A model generated the notes under the pieces. It worked only from the letters and a program-made list of their open reading frames with translations. It was not told the origin of the DNA and did not search any database. A stretch of 64,000 nucleotides of DNA from Natronospirillum operosum. GTDB taxonomy: Bacteria > Pseudomonadota > Gammaproteobacteria > Pseudomonadales > Natronospirillaceae. A program made the position numbers and the translations under genes. Below are positions 9,229 to 16,656 of the stretch, one piece after another. The DNA lies in the NCBI RefSeq assembly GCF_004768465.1, contig NZ_SRMF01000003.1:372001-436000 (forward strand), written 5' to 3'. The stretch's first letter is position 1; every line of letters starts with the position of its first letter.

Positions 9229-9730
9229 CTTGGCTTGGCTCCTCCATGTGCGGCGCAGGACTGATATGTTTCAGGAATAACTGAATGCAGTTGAGTAGGC
9301 TGTAGAATGCCAGCAGGCCGCCGGAGATGGGCATGGCCAGATAGACATAGCCCATGGGGAGCCGCAGGGCAGGTGACAACTGCATCATGGTCATGTTCAC
9401 CGCCTTGAGCCCACCGATGATCAGGACATAGACTGCGAACGCCAGAAAGGTCAGCTCAATCATGATTTCCCAGTAGCGCCGCCAATGCTTGGGCGTTCCG
9501 TCCACGAGCAGTGTAAAGGCGACATGCTTGCGCTGACCGGCCACATAGGCCAGGCCGATCATGGACAGCCAGACCAGTGAAAAACGCAGAAACTCCTCAG
9601 TGACGCCGGCAGGAGAACTGAAATAGAAGCGACTGATAATCTGCCAGCAGGCGGCACCGACCATAACCAGAAGCCAGAGGCTGCACACCCAGAAAATGAG
9701 CAGGTCGATGGGTTTTCTTACAAGGTTCAT
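9221..9730 (-). CDS. dctQ: TRAP transporter small permease DctQ
   Basis: Small four-helix membrane subunit, 169 residues, linking the binding protein to DctM. The RFYFSSPAGVTEEFLRFSLVWLSMIG stretch, with the conserved EE and LVW, is typical of DctQ (quoted in parts: SSPAGVTEEFLRF, SLVWLSMIG). ATG 9730 has GGAG 8 nt upstream; an in-frame GTG at 9739 is too close to that site. A long inverted repeat precedes it in the gap after dctP. Confidence 0.87.
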   Translation of the reverse strand: MNLVRKPIDLLIFWVCSLWLLVMVGAACWQIISRFYFSSPAGVTEEFLRFSLVWLSMIGLAYVAGQRKHVAFTLLVDGTPKHWRRYWEIMIELTFLAFAVYVLIIGGLKAVNMTMMQLSPALRLPMGYVYLAMPISGGLLAFYSLLNCIQLFLKHISPAPHMEEPSQDV

Positions 9731-9748
9731 AACGATCACTCCGGAAGC

Positions 9749-9789
9749 AGGACCATACGGAAGCGGGTAAATGACTTCCGAATGGTCCT
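9749..9789 (-). other. long RNA hairpin between dctP and dctQ
   Basis: The arms AGGACCATACGGAAG and CTTCCGAATGGTCCT form a 14-bp stem with a single A/A mismatch and an 11-nt loop. No U-run follows on the transcribed strand, only the dctQ ribosome binding site. It is therefore better read as an mRNA-stabilising or processing element that would let dctP outrun dctQM than as an intrinsic terminator. Confidence 0.7.
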
Positions 9790-9838
9790 GTATCTTCGAC
9801 TAAAGTGCTACACGCGATCGGTTTGATCGGGCGTCAAA

Positions 9839-10834
9839 TCATTGCTCACTGACTGAGATGATTTGCTCGTAAAGTTCGAAGTGGGCCGGACGTGATCTCA
9901 GGTCTTCGTACATGGGTTGCACGGCTTCCTGGAACGGTTCCAGGTCGACATCGTAGAAGGTCACACCGAACTCTTCTTCTGACTGCTGCCGCGCCTCGGC
10001 CACTGCCTCGCTCCAGGCTTCCTTCTGGAACTCGATCGATTCGGCCATGGCTTCTTCGACGGCTACGCGCTGCTCTTCAGTCAGACTCTCCAGAGTGGAG
10101 GTGCCGATCAGCACGATGTCAGGAATGCGGGTGTGCATGTCATAGGAGTAGTGCTTGGCGACTTCACCGTGACGCGCCACAGTAATGGCGAATTCGTTGT
10201 TTTCGGCGCCATCGAGTATGCCCTGCTGAATGGAGGTATAGACCTCGCTTTGCCCCATGGCGACGGGAATGGCACCCAACAACTGCATCATTTCGATGGC
10301 GGTTTCGCTCTGCATGACTCGAATACGCTTGCCTTCCAGGTCCTCAACGGTCTGCACCGGCTGATTGCGCATATAGAAGTTGCGTGACCCGGAGTCGTAG
10401 TAGCCCATGGCCACAAAGCCCTGGTCGGCCGTGGACTCGAACACAGGTCCGACAATCTCGGGGTCGTCCATTACACGGTAGAAGTGTTCGGTATCATCAA
10501 ACAGGTAGGGCATGGAGAACACACCGTAGATGGAAGAGAAGCTGTCCATCAGGCCTGCTGACACCTTGGTGATGTCGACGGCACCCGCCTGCATCAACTC
10601 TACCAGTTCGCGCTCGCCACCCAGTTGGCTGTCCGGATAGATGTTGACGGTGACTTCGCCGTCTGTCTTTTCCTCGATCAGATCAGCCAGCAGATGCAAG
10701 GCATCGATAACCGGTTGGCTGTTCTGTGCATAGGCCATGGTCAGTGTGTTTGCCTGTGCTGATGACAGGCTGAGTGCTGCCACTGCTGCGGTCATGAGCG
10801 TGCCGCGCAGTGCCTTTCGGATGATAGTTTTCAT
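9839..10834 (-). CDS. dctP: TRAP transporter periplasmic binding protein DctP
   Basis: Periplasmic solute-binding subunit, 331 residues, with a Sec signal peptide (positive start MKTIIRKALRG, hydrophobic core, AQA-like cleavage near residue 28). Family motifs: IYPDSQLGGERELVELMQAG, and EGKRIRVMQSETAIEMMQLLGA containing the conserved Arg that salt-bridges the ligand carboxylate, then SIQQGILDGAENN. First gene of dctPQM-GH105, divergent from kdgK across a 246-bp region with KdgR-like sites. Expected ligand: a uronate-containing mono- or disaccharide (inference). Confidence 0.92.
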   Translation of the reverse strand: MKTIIRKALRGTLMTAAVAALSLSSAQANTLTMAYAQNSQPVIDALHLLADLIEEKTDGEVTVNIYPDSQLGGERELVELMQAGAVDITKVSAGLMDSFSSIYGVFSMPYLFDDTEHFYRVMDDPEIVGPVFESTADQGFVAMGYYDSGSRNFYMRNQPVQTVEDLEGKRIRVMQSETAIEMMQLLGAIPVAMGQSEVYTSIQQGILDGAENNEFAITVARHGEVAKHYSYDMHTRIPDIVLIGTSTLESLTEEQRVAVEEAMAESIEFQKEAWSEAVAEARQQSEEEFGVTFYDVDLEPFQEAVQPMYEDLRSRPAHFELYEQIISVSEQ

Positions 10835-10990
10835 TGTTTTTCTCCTGGTCCTCAGGTCACAAAGTTATTATTGATTGAAATTGTGAAGTTCCATCCACCT
10901 TGATGGAGAGCTGGCCACCACCGACACTCCGGTTGCAGGCCTGCCAGTTCCTTTCATGACCGATCAATATCAGTCAACTATGAGCAAGAA

Positions 10991-11012
10991 TAAACGAAAC
11001 ATTGATCGTTTA
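10991..11012. promoter_or_regulatory. inverted repeat in dctP-kdgK divergent promoter
   Basis: Perfect 7-bp arms TAAACGA and TCGTTTA separated by 8 bp. The interval includes CGAAACATTG, which matches the left half of a KdgR operator. It lies just before the stronger site at 11015, so two KdgR dimers may bind side by side; a second regulator is also possible. Confidence 0.4.
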
Positions 11013-11014
11013 AA

Positions 11015-11033
11015 AGTGAAATATTGTTTTGTT
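11015..11033. promoter_or_regulatory. KdgR operator upstream of kdgK
   Basis: AGTGAAATATTGTTTTGTT matches about 15 of 19 positions of the IclR-family KdgR consensus AATGAAACATTGTTTCATT (consensus from memory). It is 47 bp before the kdgK start and could serve both kdgK and the divergent TRAP operon. The KdgR gene itself is the next gene downstream of kdgK. Confidence 0.65.
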
Positions 11034-11080
11034 TTTTATGAATGGCTATCATCAGTCAGCTCTGAAACGAGGTGATTACG

Positions 11081-12010
11081 ATGAAAGTCCTGTCTGTCCT
11101 GGGTGAGTGCATGGTTGAGCTGACCTACCAGAATGGCCAGTTGGTCAGTGGTGTCGCCGGTGATACCTACAATACTGCGGTCTACTTCAGGCGCCTGTGT
11201 GATCACGGGTGGTCGACCCGGTTTGTCAGCGCGGTGGGCCATGATCCGATGAGTGACCGCATGCTGCAGCAGTGGCAACAGGAAGGCCTGGACAGCACCT
11301 GGACGCAACGTCTGCCAGACCACCTGCCGGGCATCTACATGATTGATACTGACCGTGCCGGGGAACGCAGCTTTTATTACTGGCGGGATCAGTCTGCCGC
11401 GAAGTACTGGTTGGCCTCTCCTCAGAGTGAAGCTGTCCTAGCGCAACTGCAGCAGTCAACCGTGATTTATCTGAGTGGCATCAGTCTGGCCATTCTGCCG
11501 CCGGAAAGCCGTAGTCTTCTTGTCGACTGTCTGCGTGCTTTTCGGGAAGACGGCGGTCAGGTGGCGTTTGACGGCAATTACCGGCGCCGTCTCTGGGAGA
11601 ACAGGGGCACAGCGCGGTACTGGTATTCGAAGCTGCTGCGGGAAACGGATCTGGTCTTCCTGACGCTGGAAGATGAGCAGGACCTCTGGGACGATGCCTC
11701 TGTGGACAGTGTGCTGGCAAGCGGACGTCTGCCTGCCGATACCGAAGTGGTCATCAAGCAGGGGGCTGATCCTGCAATCGTTCAGACTGTCGACGAGCGC
11801 TTGGTTGTGCCTGCCTGTCGCGTCGAGCCAAATGCAATAGTGGACACCACTGCAGCGGGAGACTCATTCAGTGCCGGCTATCTGGCTGCCCGCCTGCAAG
11901 GGCTCTCTGCCAGGGCGTCAGCTCAGGCCGGCAACAGGCTGGCGGCGCGCGTTATTCAGCATCCGGGAGCCATTCTGCCGCGTGGCGAGATGCCGGCCCT
12001 GGTCGACTGA
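11081..12010 (+). CDS. kdgK: 2-dehydro-3-deoxygluconokinase
   Basis: PfkB-family sugar kinase of 309 residues converting KDG to KDPG in the cytosol. It begins VLSVLGECMVELTYQ with the first PfkB Gly-rich region, and has the C-terminal anion-hole/catalytic motif DTTAAGDSFSAGYLAARL containing the catalytic Asp. ATG 11081 is chosen because GAGG lies 8 nt upstream; GTG 11072 would overlap that site. It follows the KdgR-like operator, and kdgR is next downstream. A second kdgK-like gene exists at 34819-35799, suggesting separate induction for oligouronides and glucuronate. Confidence 0.9.
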   Translation: MKVLSVLGECMVELTYQNGQLVSGVAGDTYNTAVYFRRLCDHGWSTRFVSAVGHDPMSDRMLQQWQQEGLDSTWTQRLPDHLPGIYMIDTDRAGERSFYYWRDQSAAKYWLASPQSEAVLAQLQQSTVIYLSGISLAILPPESRSLLVDCLRAFREDGGQVAFDGNYRRRLWENRGTARYWYSKLLRETDLVFLTLEDEQDLWDDASVDSVLASGRLPADTEVVIKQGADPAIVQTVDERLVVPACRVEPNAIVDTTAAGDSFSAGYLAARLQGLSARASAQAGNRLAARVIQHPGAILPRGEMPALVD

Positions 12011-12105
12011 CCACTACCCCTTTTCATCCTGATCCGGTCCTGTAGAATTAGTAAATTAGTGTTCCATTTTTTTTAAAACGCCGGGCAATGTATGAAGAAT
12101 CCACT

Positions 12106-12891
12106 ATGACCAAGAATGCCAAACAACCGGACTCGGTCTCGTCAGTGCTGAAAGTATTCGGCATTCTGCAGGCGCTGGGGGAAACCAGGGGTATCGGTGT
12201 GACTGAGCTGTCGCAGAAGGTCATGACATCGAAGAGTACGGTGTATCGCTTTCTGCAAACCATGAAAAGCCTTGGTTATGTGCATCAGGACGGGGACAGC
12301 GACAAATACTCCCTGACCCTGAAATTGTTCGAATTGGGCTCAATGGCACTGCAGAATGTCGACCTGATTCGTATTGCCGATGTGCATATGCGCAAGCTGT
12401 CTGAACAGACCCTGGAGACCATTCACCTGGGTGCCCATGAAGAAGACAGTGTGGTGTACATCCACAAGATTGACTCTCGATACAGTCTTGGGATGCAGTC
12501 CCGCATAGGGTTCCGCAACCCGTTGGCCAGCACCGCACTGGGCAAGGTGATGCTTGCCTGGCTGCCTGAAGACGACGCCGAAACCATACTGCGCCGCGCT
12601 ACCTACAAAGCCTACACGAAGAACAGCCCGCGAAGCGCCGACGACGTCATGCCCTTGTTGAGCCAAGCTAGAGAGAATGGCTACGCAGAAGATTTTGAAG
12701 AAATGGAAGACGGCCTGTGCTGCATTGCGGTGCCGCTGTTTGATCGCTTCGGCAAGGTGATCGCCGGCATGAGCATTTCATTGCCGGTGATACGGTATGA
12801 CCCCGCTCGCAAACAGGACATTATTCAGCTCCTGCACGATGCAGCCCGTCAGATATCTTCTGAACTCGGCTGCCGCGACTACCCTTTCTGA
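12106..12891 (+). CDS. kdgR: IclR-family transcriptional repressor KdgR
   Basis: Repressor of hexuronate/KDG catabolism, 261 residues. The N-terminal winged helix QPDSVSSVLKVFGILQALGE, then LSQKVMTSKSTVYRFLQTMK, is close to E. coli KdgR as I remember it, as is the C-terminus ending DYPF. The C-terminal IclR effector domain includes ETIHLGAHEEDSVVYIHKID and EDGLCCIAVPLFDRFGKVIAG; in the family this domain senses KDG. ATG 12106 is preferred over 12088 because the homologue starts a few residues before KQPDSVSS. The KdgR-like operators at 11015, 14674 and 15366 are its likely targets. Confidence 0.93.
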   Translation: MTKNAKQPDSVSSVLKVFGILQALGETRGIGVTELSQKVMTSKSTVYRFLQTMKSLGYVHQDGDSDKYSLTLKLFELGSMALQNVDLIRIADVHMRKLSEQTLETIHLGAHEEDSVVYIHKIDSRYSLGMQSRIGFRNPLASTALGKVMLAWLPEDDAETILRRATYKAYTKNSPRSADDVMPLLSQARENGYAEDFEEMEDGLCCIAVPLFDRFGKVIAGMSISLPVIRYDPARKQDIIQLLHDAARQISSELGCRDYPF

Positions 12892-12901
12892 AGGGTTTGC
12901 A

Positions 12902-12932
12902 GAAAAAGAAGAAAAGCCCGATTTCATCGGGC
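12902..12932 (-). terminator. Rho-independent terminator after kduD
   Basis: Stem GCCCGAT / ATCGGGC (12916-12922 and 12926-12932) with a 3-nt loop. On the minus strand it is followed by a U-rich run, read from the A-rich stretch 12902-12915. The hairpin overlaps the last codons and stop of kduD. Convergent kdgR ends at 12891, just beyond the U tract. Confidence 0.8.
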
Positions 12933-13691
12933 CAACCACCCTCCGTCCACCGCCAGAGTGAAACCATTGACGTAGTCTGAGGCCTGCGAGGCCAGAAACA
13001 CGATCGGGCCTTTCATGTCGTTCGGTGTGCCCCAGCGCCCTGCCGGAATGCGCCCCAGCAGTTCCTGGCTGCGGTCCGGGTCCTTGCGCAGTTGCTCGGT
13101 ATTGTTGGTGGCCATGTAGCCCGGGGCAATGGCATTCACGTTGATGCCGTCGGCGGCCCACTCATTGGCCAGCGCCCGCGTCAGACCCATGACGCCGCTC
13201 TTGGATGCTGTGTAGGACGGTACCCGGACGCCACCCTGATAGGACAGCATGGACGCAACGTTGATAATCTTGCCGCCATTTCCCTGCTTTCTATATTGTC
13301 TGGCGACGGCCTGAGCCATGAAGAACAAGGTCCGCAGATTGATATTGAGCACGTCGTCCCATTCTTCTTCGGTGAAATCATAGGCATCATTGCGTTTTAT
13401 GATGCCGGCATTATTCACCAGAATATCAATCTGGCCAAAGTGATTGACCGCCGTTTCGACGATCTCCTTTATAGCATCTGTTTTGCGCAGGTCGGCATGG
13501 ATGTTCACGAAGCCACGGTCCAGTGACTCCACTTGCGCTTTCGTATCCTTGGGCTCGCTGTAGTTGACGCCCAGAATGTGACAGCCAGCCTCGGCAAGAG
13601 CCAGAGCCATTCCCTGGCCCAGCCCGGTGTTGCATCCGGATATGACAGCGACCTTGTCGCGCAGGTCGAACTGAGATGCACTCATACTCAT
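12924..13691 (-). CDS. kduD: 2-dehydro-3-deoxy-D-gluconate 5-dehydrogenase
   Basis: Short-chain dehydrogenase of 255 residues reducing 2,5-diketo-3-deoxygluconate to KDG with NAD(P)H. Visible motifs: the cofactor site SGCNTGLGQG, NNAG in DILVNNAGIIKRNDAYDF, and catalytic YTASKSGVMGLTRALA. The AIAPGYMATNNTEQLRKD block and the C-terminal VDGGWLAR are characteristic of KduD. It is 12 nt downstream of kduI in one operon and ends in an intrinsic terminator. Confidence 0.95.
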   Translation of the reverse strand: MSMSASQFDLRDKVAVISGCNTGLGQGMALALAEAGCHILGVNYSEPKDTKAQVESLDRGFVNIHADLRKTDAIKEIVETAVNHFGQIDILVNNAGIIKRNDAYDFTEEEWDDVLNINLRTLFFMAQAVARQYRKQGNGGKIINVASMLSYQGGVRVPSYTASKSGVMGLTRALANEWAADGINVNAIAPGYMATNNTEQLRKDPDRSQELLGRIPAGRWGTPNDMKGPIVFLASQASDYVNGFTLAVDGGWLAR

Positions 13692-13703
13692 TCTCCTGTC
13701 AGA

Positions 13704-14540
13704 TCAGCGAATATCCGGAACAGCGATGTGGTCCATGTCGGTGAAGACCTGGTTTTCACCGACCATGCCCCAGATAAAGGTATAGCTCTGGGTGCCCACG
13801 CCTGAGTGGATGGACCAGCTCGGGGAGATCACGGCCTGTTCGTTGTGTACTGCAATGTGTCGAGTTTCCTGCGGCTGACCCATAAAGTGGAACACGGCGG
13901 CATCGTCGGCCATGTTGAAGTAGAAATACACTTCCATGCGGCGCTGATGCGTATGGCACGGCATGGTGTTCCAGAGGCTGCCATCTTCAAGTTTTGTCAT
14001 GCCCATGAGCAACTGGCAGGTGGGCAGCACATCCGGTACCAGGTATTTGTAGATGGTCCGCCGATTGCTCGACTTGGCTTCTCCGAGTGTAGTGGGCGAC
14101 GCCTCTTCCAGTGTCACCTTGCGGGTGTCATGGCGCACATGGGCTGGGGCGCAGTTGTAATAGAACTTTGCGGGATTTTTCGGATCGGCGCTGCGGAACT
14201 GAATCTTTGCCGACTCCTTCCCGATGTAGATGGCCTCTTCCGAGCCTACTTCAAAGGTCTCCCCGTCAACCTCGACGACGCCTGCGCCACCGATGTTGAT
14301 GGCGCCCAATTCACGACGTTCGAGAAAATAGCTGACGCCCAAAGACTCACCAAGGTCGGCAGTCAGTTCAACGGCCTTGTCCACGGGGTGGATGCCGCCC
14401 ACGATGATCCGATCGATCTGGCTGTAGGTCAGTGTAATGTCGTTTTTCTGGAAAACTGGCTGTACCAGGAATTCGTCGCGGATCTGTTGTGTATCCAGCT
14501 GTTTGAAATAGTCACTGTGCATGCTTTGACGTACTTGCAT
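13704..14540 (-). CDS. kduI: 5-keto-4-deoxyuronate isomerase
   Basis: Zinc-dependent cupin isomerase, 278 residues, converting 5-keto-4-deoxyuronate (the GH105 product) to 2,5-diketo-3-deoxygluconate. The start [13 protein letters not shown] with GGAGGTG before it (ATG 14540) matches E. coli KduI in length; the open frame back to 14669 runs through the promoter. The [18 protein letters not shown] block and the zinc-ligand region [19 protein letters not shown], with a further His in SIHSGVG, are present. A KdgR-like operator lies 134-152 bp upstream. Confidence 0.96.
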   Translation of the reverse strand: MQVRQSMHSDYFKQLDTQQIRDEFLVQPVFQKNDITLTYSQIDRIIVGGIHPVDKAVELTADLGESLGVSYFLERRELGAINIGGAGVVEVDGETFEVGSEEAIYIGKESAKIQFRSADPKNPAKFYYNCAPAHVRHDTRKVTLEEASPTTLGEAKSSNRRTIYKYLVPDVLPTCQLLMGMTKLEDGSLWNTMPCHTHQRRMEVYFYFNMADDAAVFHFMGQPQETRHIAVHNEQAVISPSWSIHSGVGTQSYTFIWGMVGENQVFTDMDHIAVPDIR

Positions 14541-14673
14541 GGCACCTCCGTAGTACTTTGAGGAATGAATGATTCCAGCGAGGGCATTTGCAGACCGCAA
14601 AACCCTGCTGGAGGCCTGCTCAGGCCAGACCAATGGGTGCATCCTGACGACATGAAACATGTATGTCAAATAA

Positions 14674-14692
14674 AATAAAACATTGTTTTATT
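14674..14692. promoter_or_regulatory. KdgR operator in front of kduI
   Basis: AATAAAACATTGTTTTATT has perfect 9-bp arms around one central base and fits the KdgR operator consensus closely. It overlaps the eda stop codon (14691-14693) and sits before the kduID leader, so kduI-kduD probably has its own KdgR-controlled promoter besides any read-through from eda. Confidence 0.8.
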
Positions 14693-15314
14693 AATCGACC
14701 TGTTGAGCAAGAGCTGTGATGGCCGGCCAGTCCTGGTCCTGAATATGTGTCTTTGGTGCCAGCCAACTGCCACCTACACAGAGCACATTGGGCAGCTCAA
14801 GGAAGTCATCCATGTTCTGCGGGTTGACCCCTCCGGTAGGGCAGAACTTCAGCTCGGGAAACGGGCCTGCAAAAGCCTTGAGAGCCGCAGTGCCACCCAT
14901 AACGGTTGCGGGGAAAAACTTGAAGTGCCGATACCCATACTCGACTCCACGCATGATTTCAGAGGCCGTACCCACTGCAGGCAAGAAGGGCAGCTCTATG
15001 TCCTGCCCTGCTTTCAACAGGGTGTCTGTGGCGCCGGGGCTGACGGCGAAATCGGCATTGACCGCCTGCAGTTGCTCCAGTTGTCGGGGGGTCATGACCG
15101 TGCCAGCCCCGATTGTCAGGCCCGGGATCTGCTTCATTTCCCTGATGGCATCCAGCGCAGCCGGTGTGCGTAATGTCACCTCCAGCACAGTCATGCCACC
15201 TGCAGCCAGAGCCTGTGCCAATGGTATGGCATCCCTCAGGTCATCTATTGCCAGTACCGGCATCACTGGATTGGCCTTTTGTAGCAGTACTTCCATGCGC
15301 TCAGAATCACTCAT
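14691..15314 (-). CDS. eda: 2-dehydro-3-deoxy-phosphogluconate aldolase (first copy)
   Basis: Class I aldolase of 207 residues splitting KDPG into pyruvate and glyceraldehyde 3-phosphate. Motifs: PVLAIDDLRDAIPLAQAL, LEVTLRT with the catalytic Glu, IGAGTV, SPGAT and the Schiff-base Lys in YRHFKFFPA, then FCPTGGV. It is upstream of kduI-kduD on the same strand, with a perfect palindromic KdgR-like site before it. A second eda is at 43824-44453 in the glucuronate cluster. Confidence 0.94.
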   Translation of the reverse strand: MSDSERMEVLLQKANPVMPVLAIDDLRDAIPLAQALAAGGMTVLEVTLRTPAALDAIREMKQIPGLTIGAGTVMTPRQLEQLQAVNADFAVSPGATDTLLKAGQDIELPFLPAVGTASEIMRGVEYGYRHFKFFPATVMGGTAALKAFAGPFPELKFCPTGGVNPQNMDDFLELPNVLCVGGSWLAPKTHIQDQDWPAITALAQQVD

Positions 15315-15365
15315 AGGTTTCTCACCGAACTCGTCTTCAACAGTTTTAAGAACACTATACTAAAA

Positions 15366-15388
15366 AAATTGAAATAGTATTTCAATTT
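15366..15388. promoter_or_regulatory. KdgR-type operator upstream of eda
   Basis: Perfect 11-bp inverted repeat: AAATTGAAATA at 15366-15376, central G at 15377, TATTTCAATTT at 15378-15388. The GAAA-N5-TTTC core spacing equals that of KdgR operators. It is about 52 bp before the eda start. The site is between eda and the LacI gene, whose own operator would be expected to be CG-centred, so KdgR is the better candidate. Confidence 0.7.
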
Positions 15389-15446
15389 AAAACGAGAAAA
15401 CGACGATACAGAGCGGGCCCATGGGGTGGCGAGGTGATCTGGCGGA

Positions 15447-16463
15447 TCAGGTTGCTGAGCTGCCTCGCACGATCAGCTCCGGCCTGAACAACGAATGTTC
15501 CGCCTTGGTACGCCCGCCGATGCGCTCCAGCAACAGGCGCGCAGCTTCCGAACCAAGACGGTGCCCGGACTGGTTCAGACTGGACAGTCCGAAAGGGCGC
15601 AGACGCTGATCGAAGGTGTTGTCATAGCCCACTACGGCGAGCGCTTCCGGTACGCGGATGTTCAGTGACTCGGCCACAGTGAACGTATCCAGGGCCACTA
15701 TGTCGCTCCAGCAGAACAGGCCGTCGGGCGGCTCGCTGCTGTTGAGCAGGTCATGGATAACCTGCTGGGTTCTGGCTTCGTCGAAGTGGCTGTAGGTCAC
15801 CCGGTTTTCTGTCTCTATTCCATGAGCTTCGAGTTCTGCCATGAAGCCCAGTTCCCGTTGCCGAATGACATTGGTGGCGTCACTTTCGGGCAGCGCCAGG
15901 CTCAGCATGACGGGGTTTCGGCTGCCCTGTGCCAGCAGGTGTTTTGTGGCCATTCTGGCTCCAAGATGGCTGTCGAAATTGGCGGTATCAAAAGCAGTTT
16001 CCTGGTCATGATGATAAGCGATCACACAGGTCGGTATCTGGCGTGCGATGCGCTCCAGCTCTGGTTCCGGCAGTCGGGGTGCAATCATGATCAGGCCATC
16101 CATCTGGCGATCAATCATGGAGTTGATCAGGGCGCTTTCCAGTGGCACCTGCGATTGCCCGACGCCCAGCAAGGGCTGATAACCAGTCCCCTCGAGGCCT
16201 TCAATGACGCCATCAAAGATGTTCGGGAGGTAGGGGTTGCGCAGATCATTCTGCAGGATGCCTATGGTGTAGGTTTTGCCACGCATACCCCTGGCTGCAG
16301 TGTGCGGGCGGTAGTCCAGCTTGCGCATGGAGGCTTCCACCCGCTCTCTCATTTTGGCGCTGACGCCGTATGAGTTGCGCAGAACCTTTGAAACGGCAGC
16401 AACAGATACCTGTGCATCTTCTGCTACTTCCTTGATGGTTACGCGTTTTCCGGTCTGTTTCAT
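15447..16463 (-). CDS. LacI-family transcriptional regulator
   Basis: 338-residue regulator. The N-terminal helix-turn-helix VTIKEVAEDAQVSVAAVSKVLR and the hinge region RPHTAARGMRGK are followed by a periplasmic-binding-protein-like sugar sensor with YTIGILQNDLRNPYLPNIFDG and a C-terminal LLERIGG block. It is divergent from the GH78 gene (194 bp between starts), so it most likely controls the rhamnosidase-ABC operon in response to a sugar. The effector cannot be named. Its gene end faces the eda promoter. Confidence 0.88.
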   Translation of the reverse strand: MKQTGKRVTIKEVAEDAQVSVAAVSKVLRNSYGVSAKMRERVEASMRKLDYRPHTAARGMRGKTYTIGILQNDLRNPYLPNIFDGVIEGLEGTGYQPLLGVGQSQVPLESALINSMIDRQMDGLIMIAPRLPEPELERIARQIPTCVIAYHHDQETAFDTANFDSHLGARMATKHLLAQGSRNPVMLSLALPESDATNVIRQRELGFMAELEAHGIETENRVTYSHFDEARTQQVIHDLLNSSEPPDGLFCWSDIVALDTFTVAESLNIRVPEALAVVGYDNTFDQRLRPFGLSSLNQSGHRLGSEAARLLLERIGGRTKAEHSLFRPELIVRGSSAT

Positions 16464-16492
16464 CGTCTGTCCGGCGTGCTCGTTCCTGAATC

Positions 16493-16506
16493 AATTTGAT
16501 CGAATT
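16493..16506. promoter_or_regulatory. candidate LacI-family operator before GH78 operon
   Basis: AATTTGATCGAATT is a near-perfect palindrome (6 of 7 arm positions), centred between T16499 and C16500-type central bases as in many LacI-family operators. It lies in the divergent region between the LacI gene and GH78. A second structure with two TTGCAA boxes (16516-16521 and 16530-16535) lies just downstream and is an alternative site. Confidence 0.35.
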
Positions 16507-16656
16507 TTATTGAATTTGCAATTTTATGGTTGCAATTCGGAAGTTCTTGATTAACATGAATTGTAGAACGTTATACAAAAATAAGCAGTGACGCTATCAC
16601 TAGCTCAATATGCCTCTTGCAGGCCGCGTGCTTTGATGGCGCCGGAGACCTGAATT

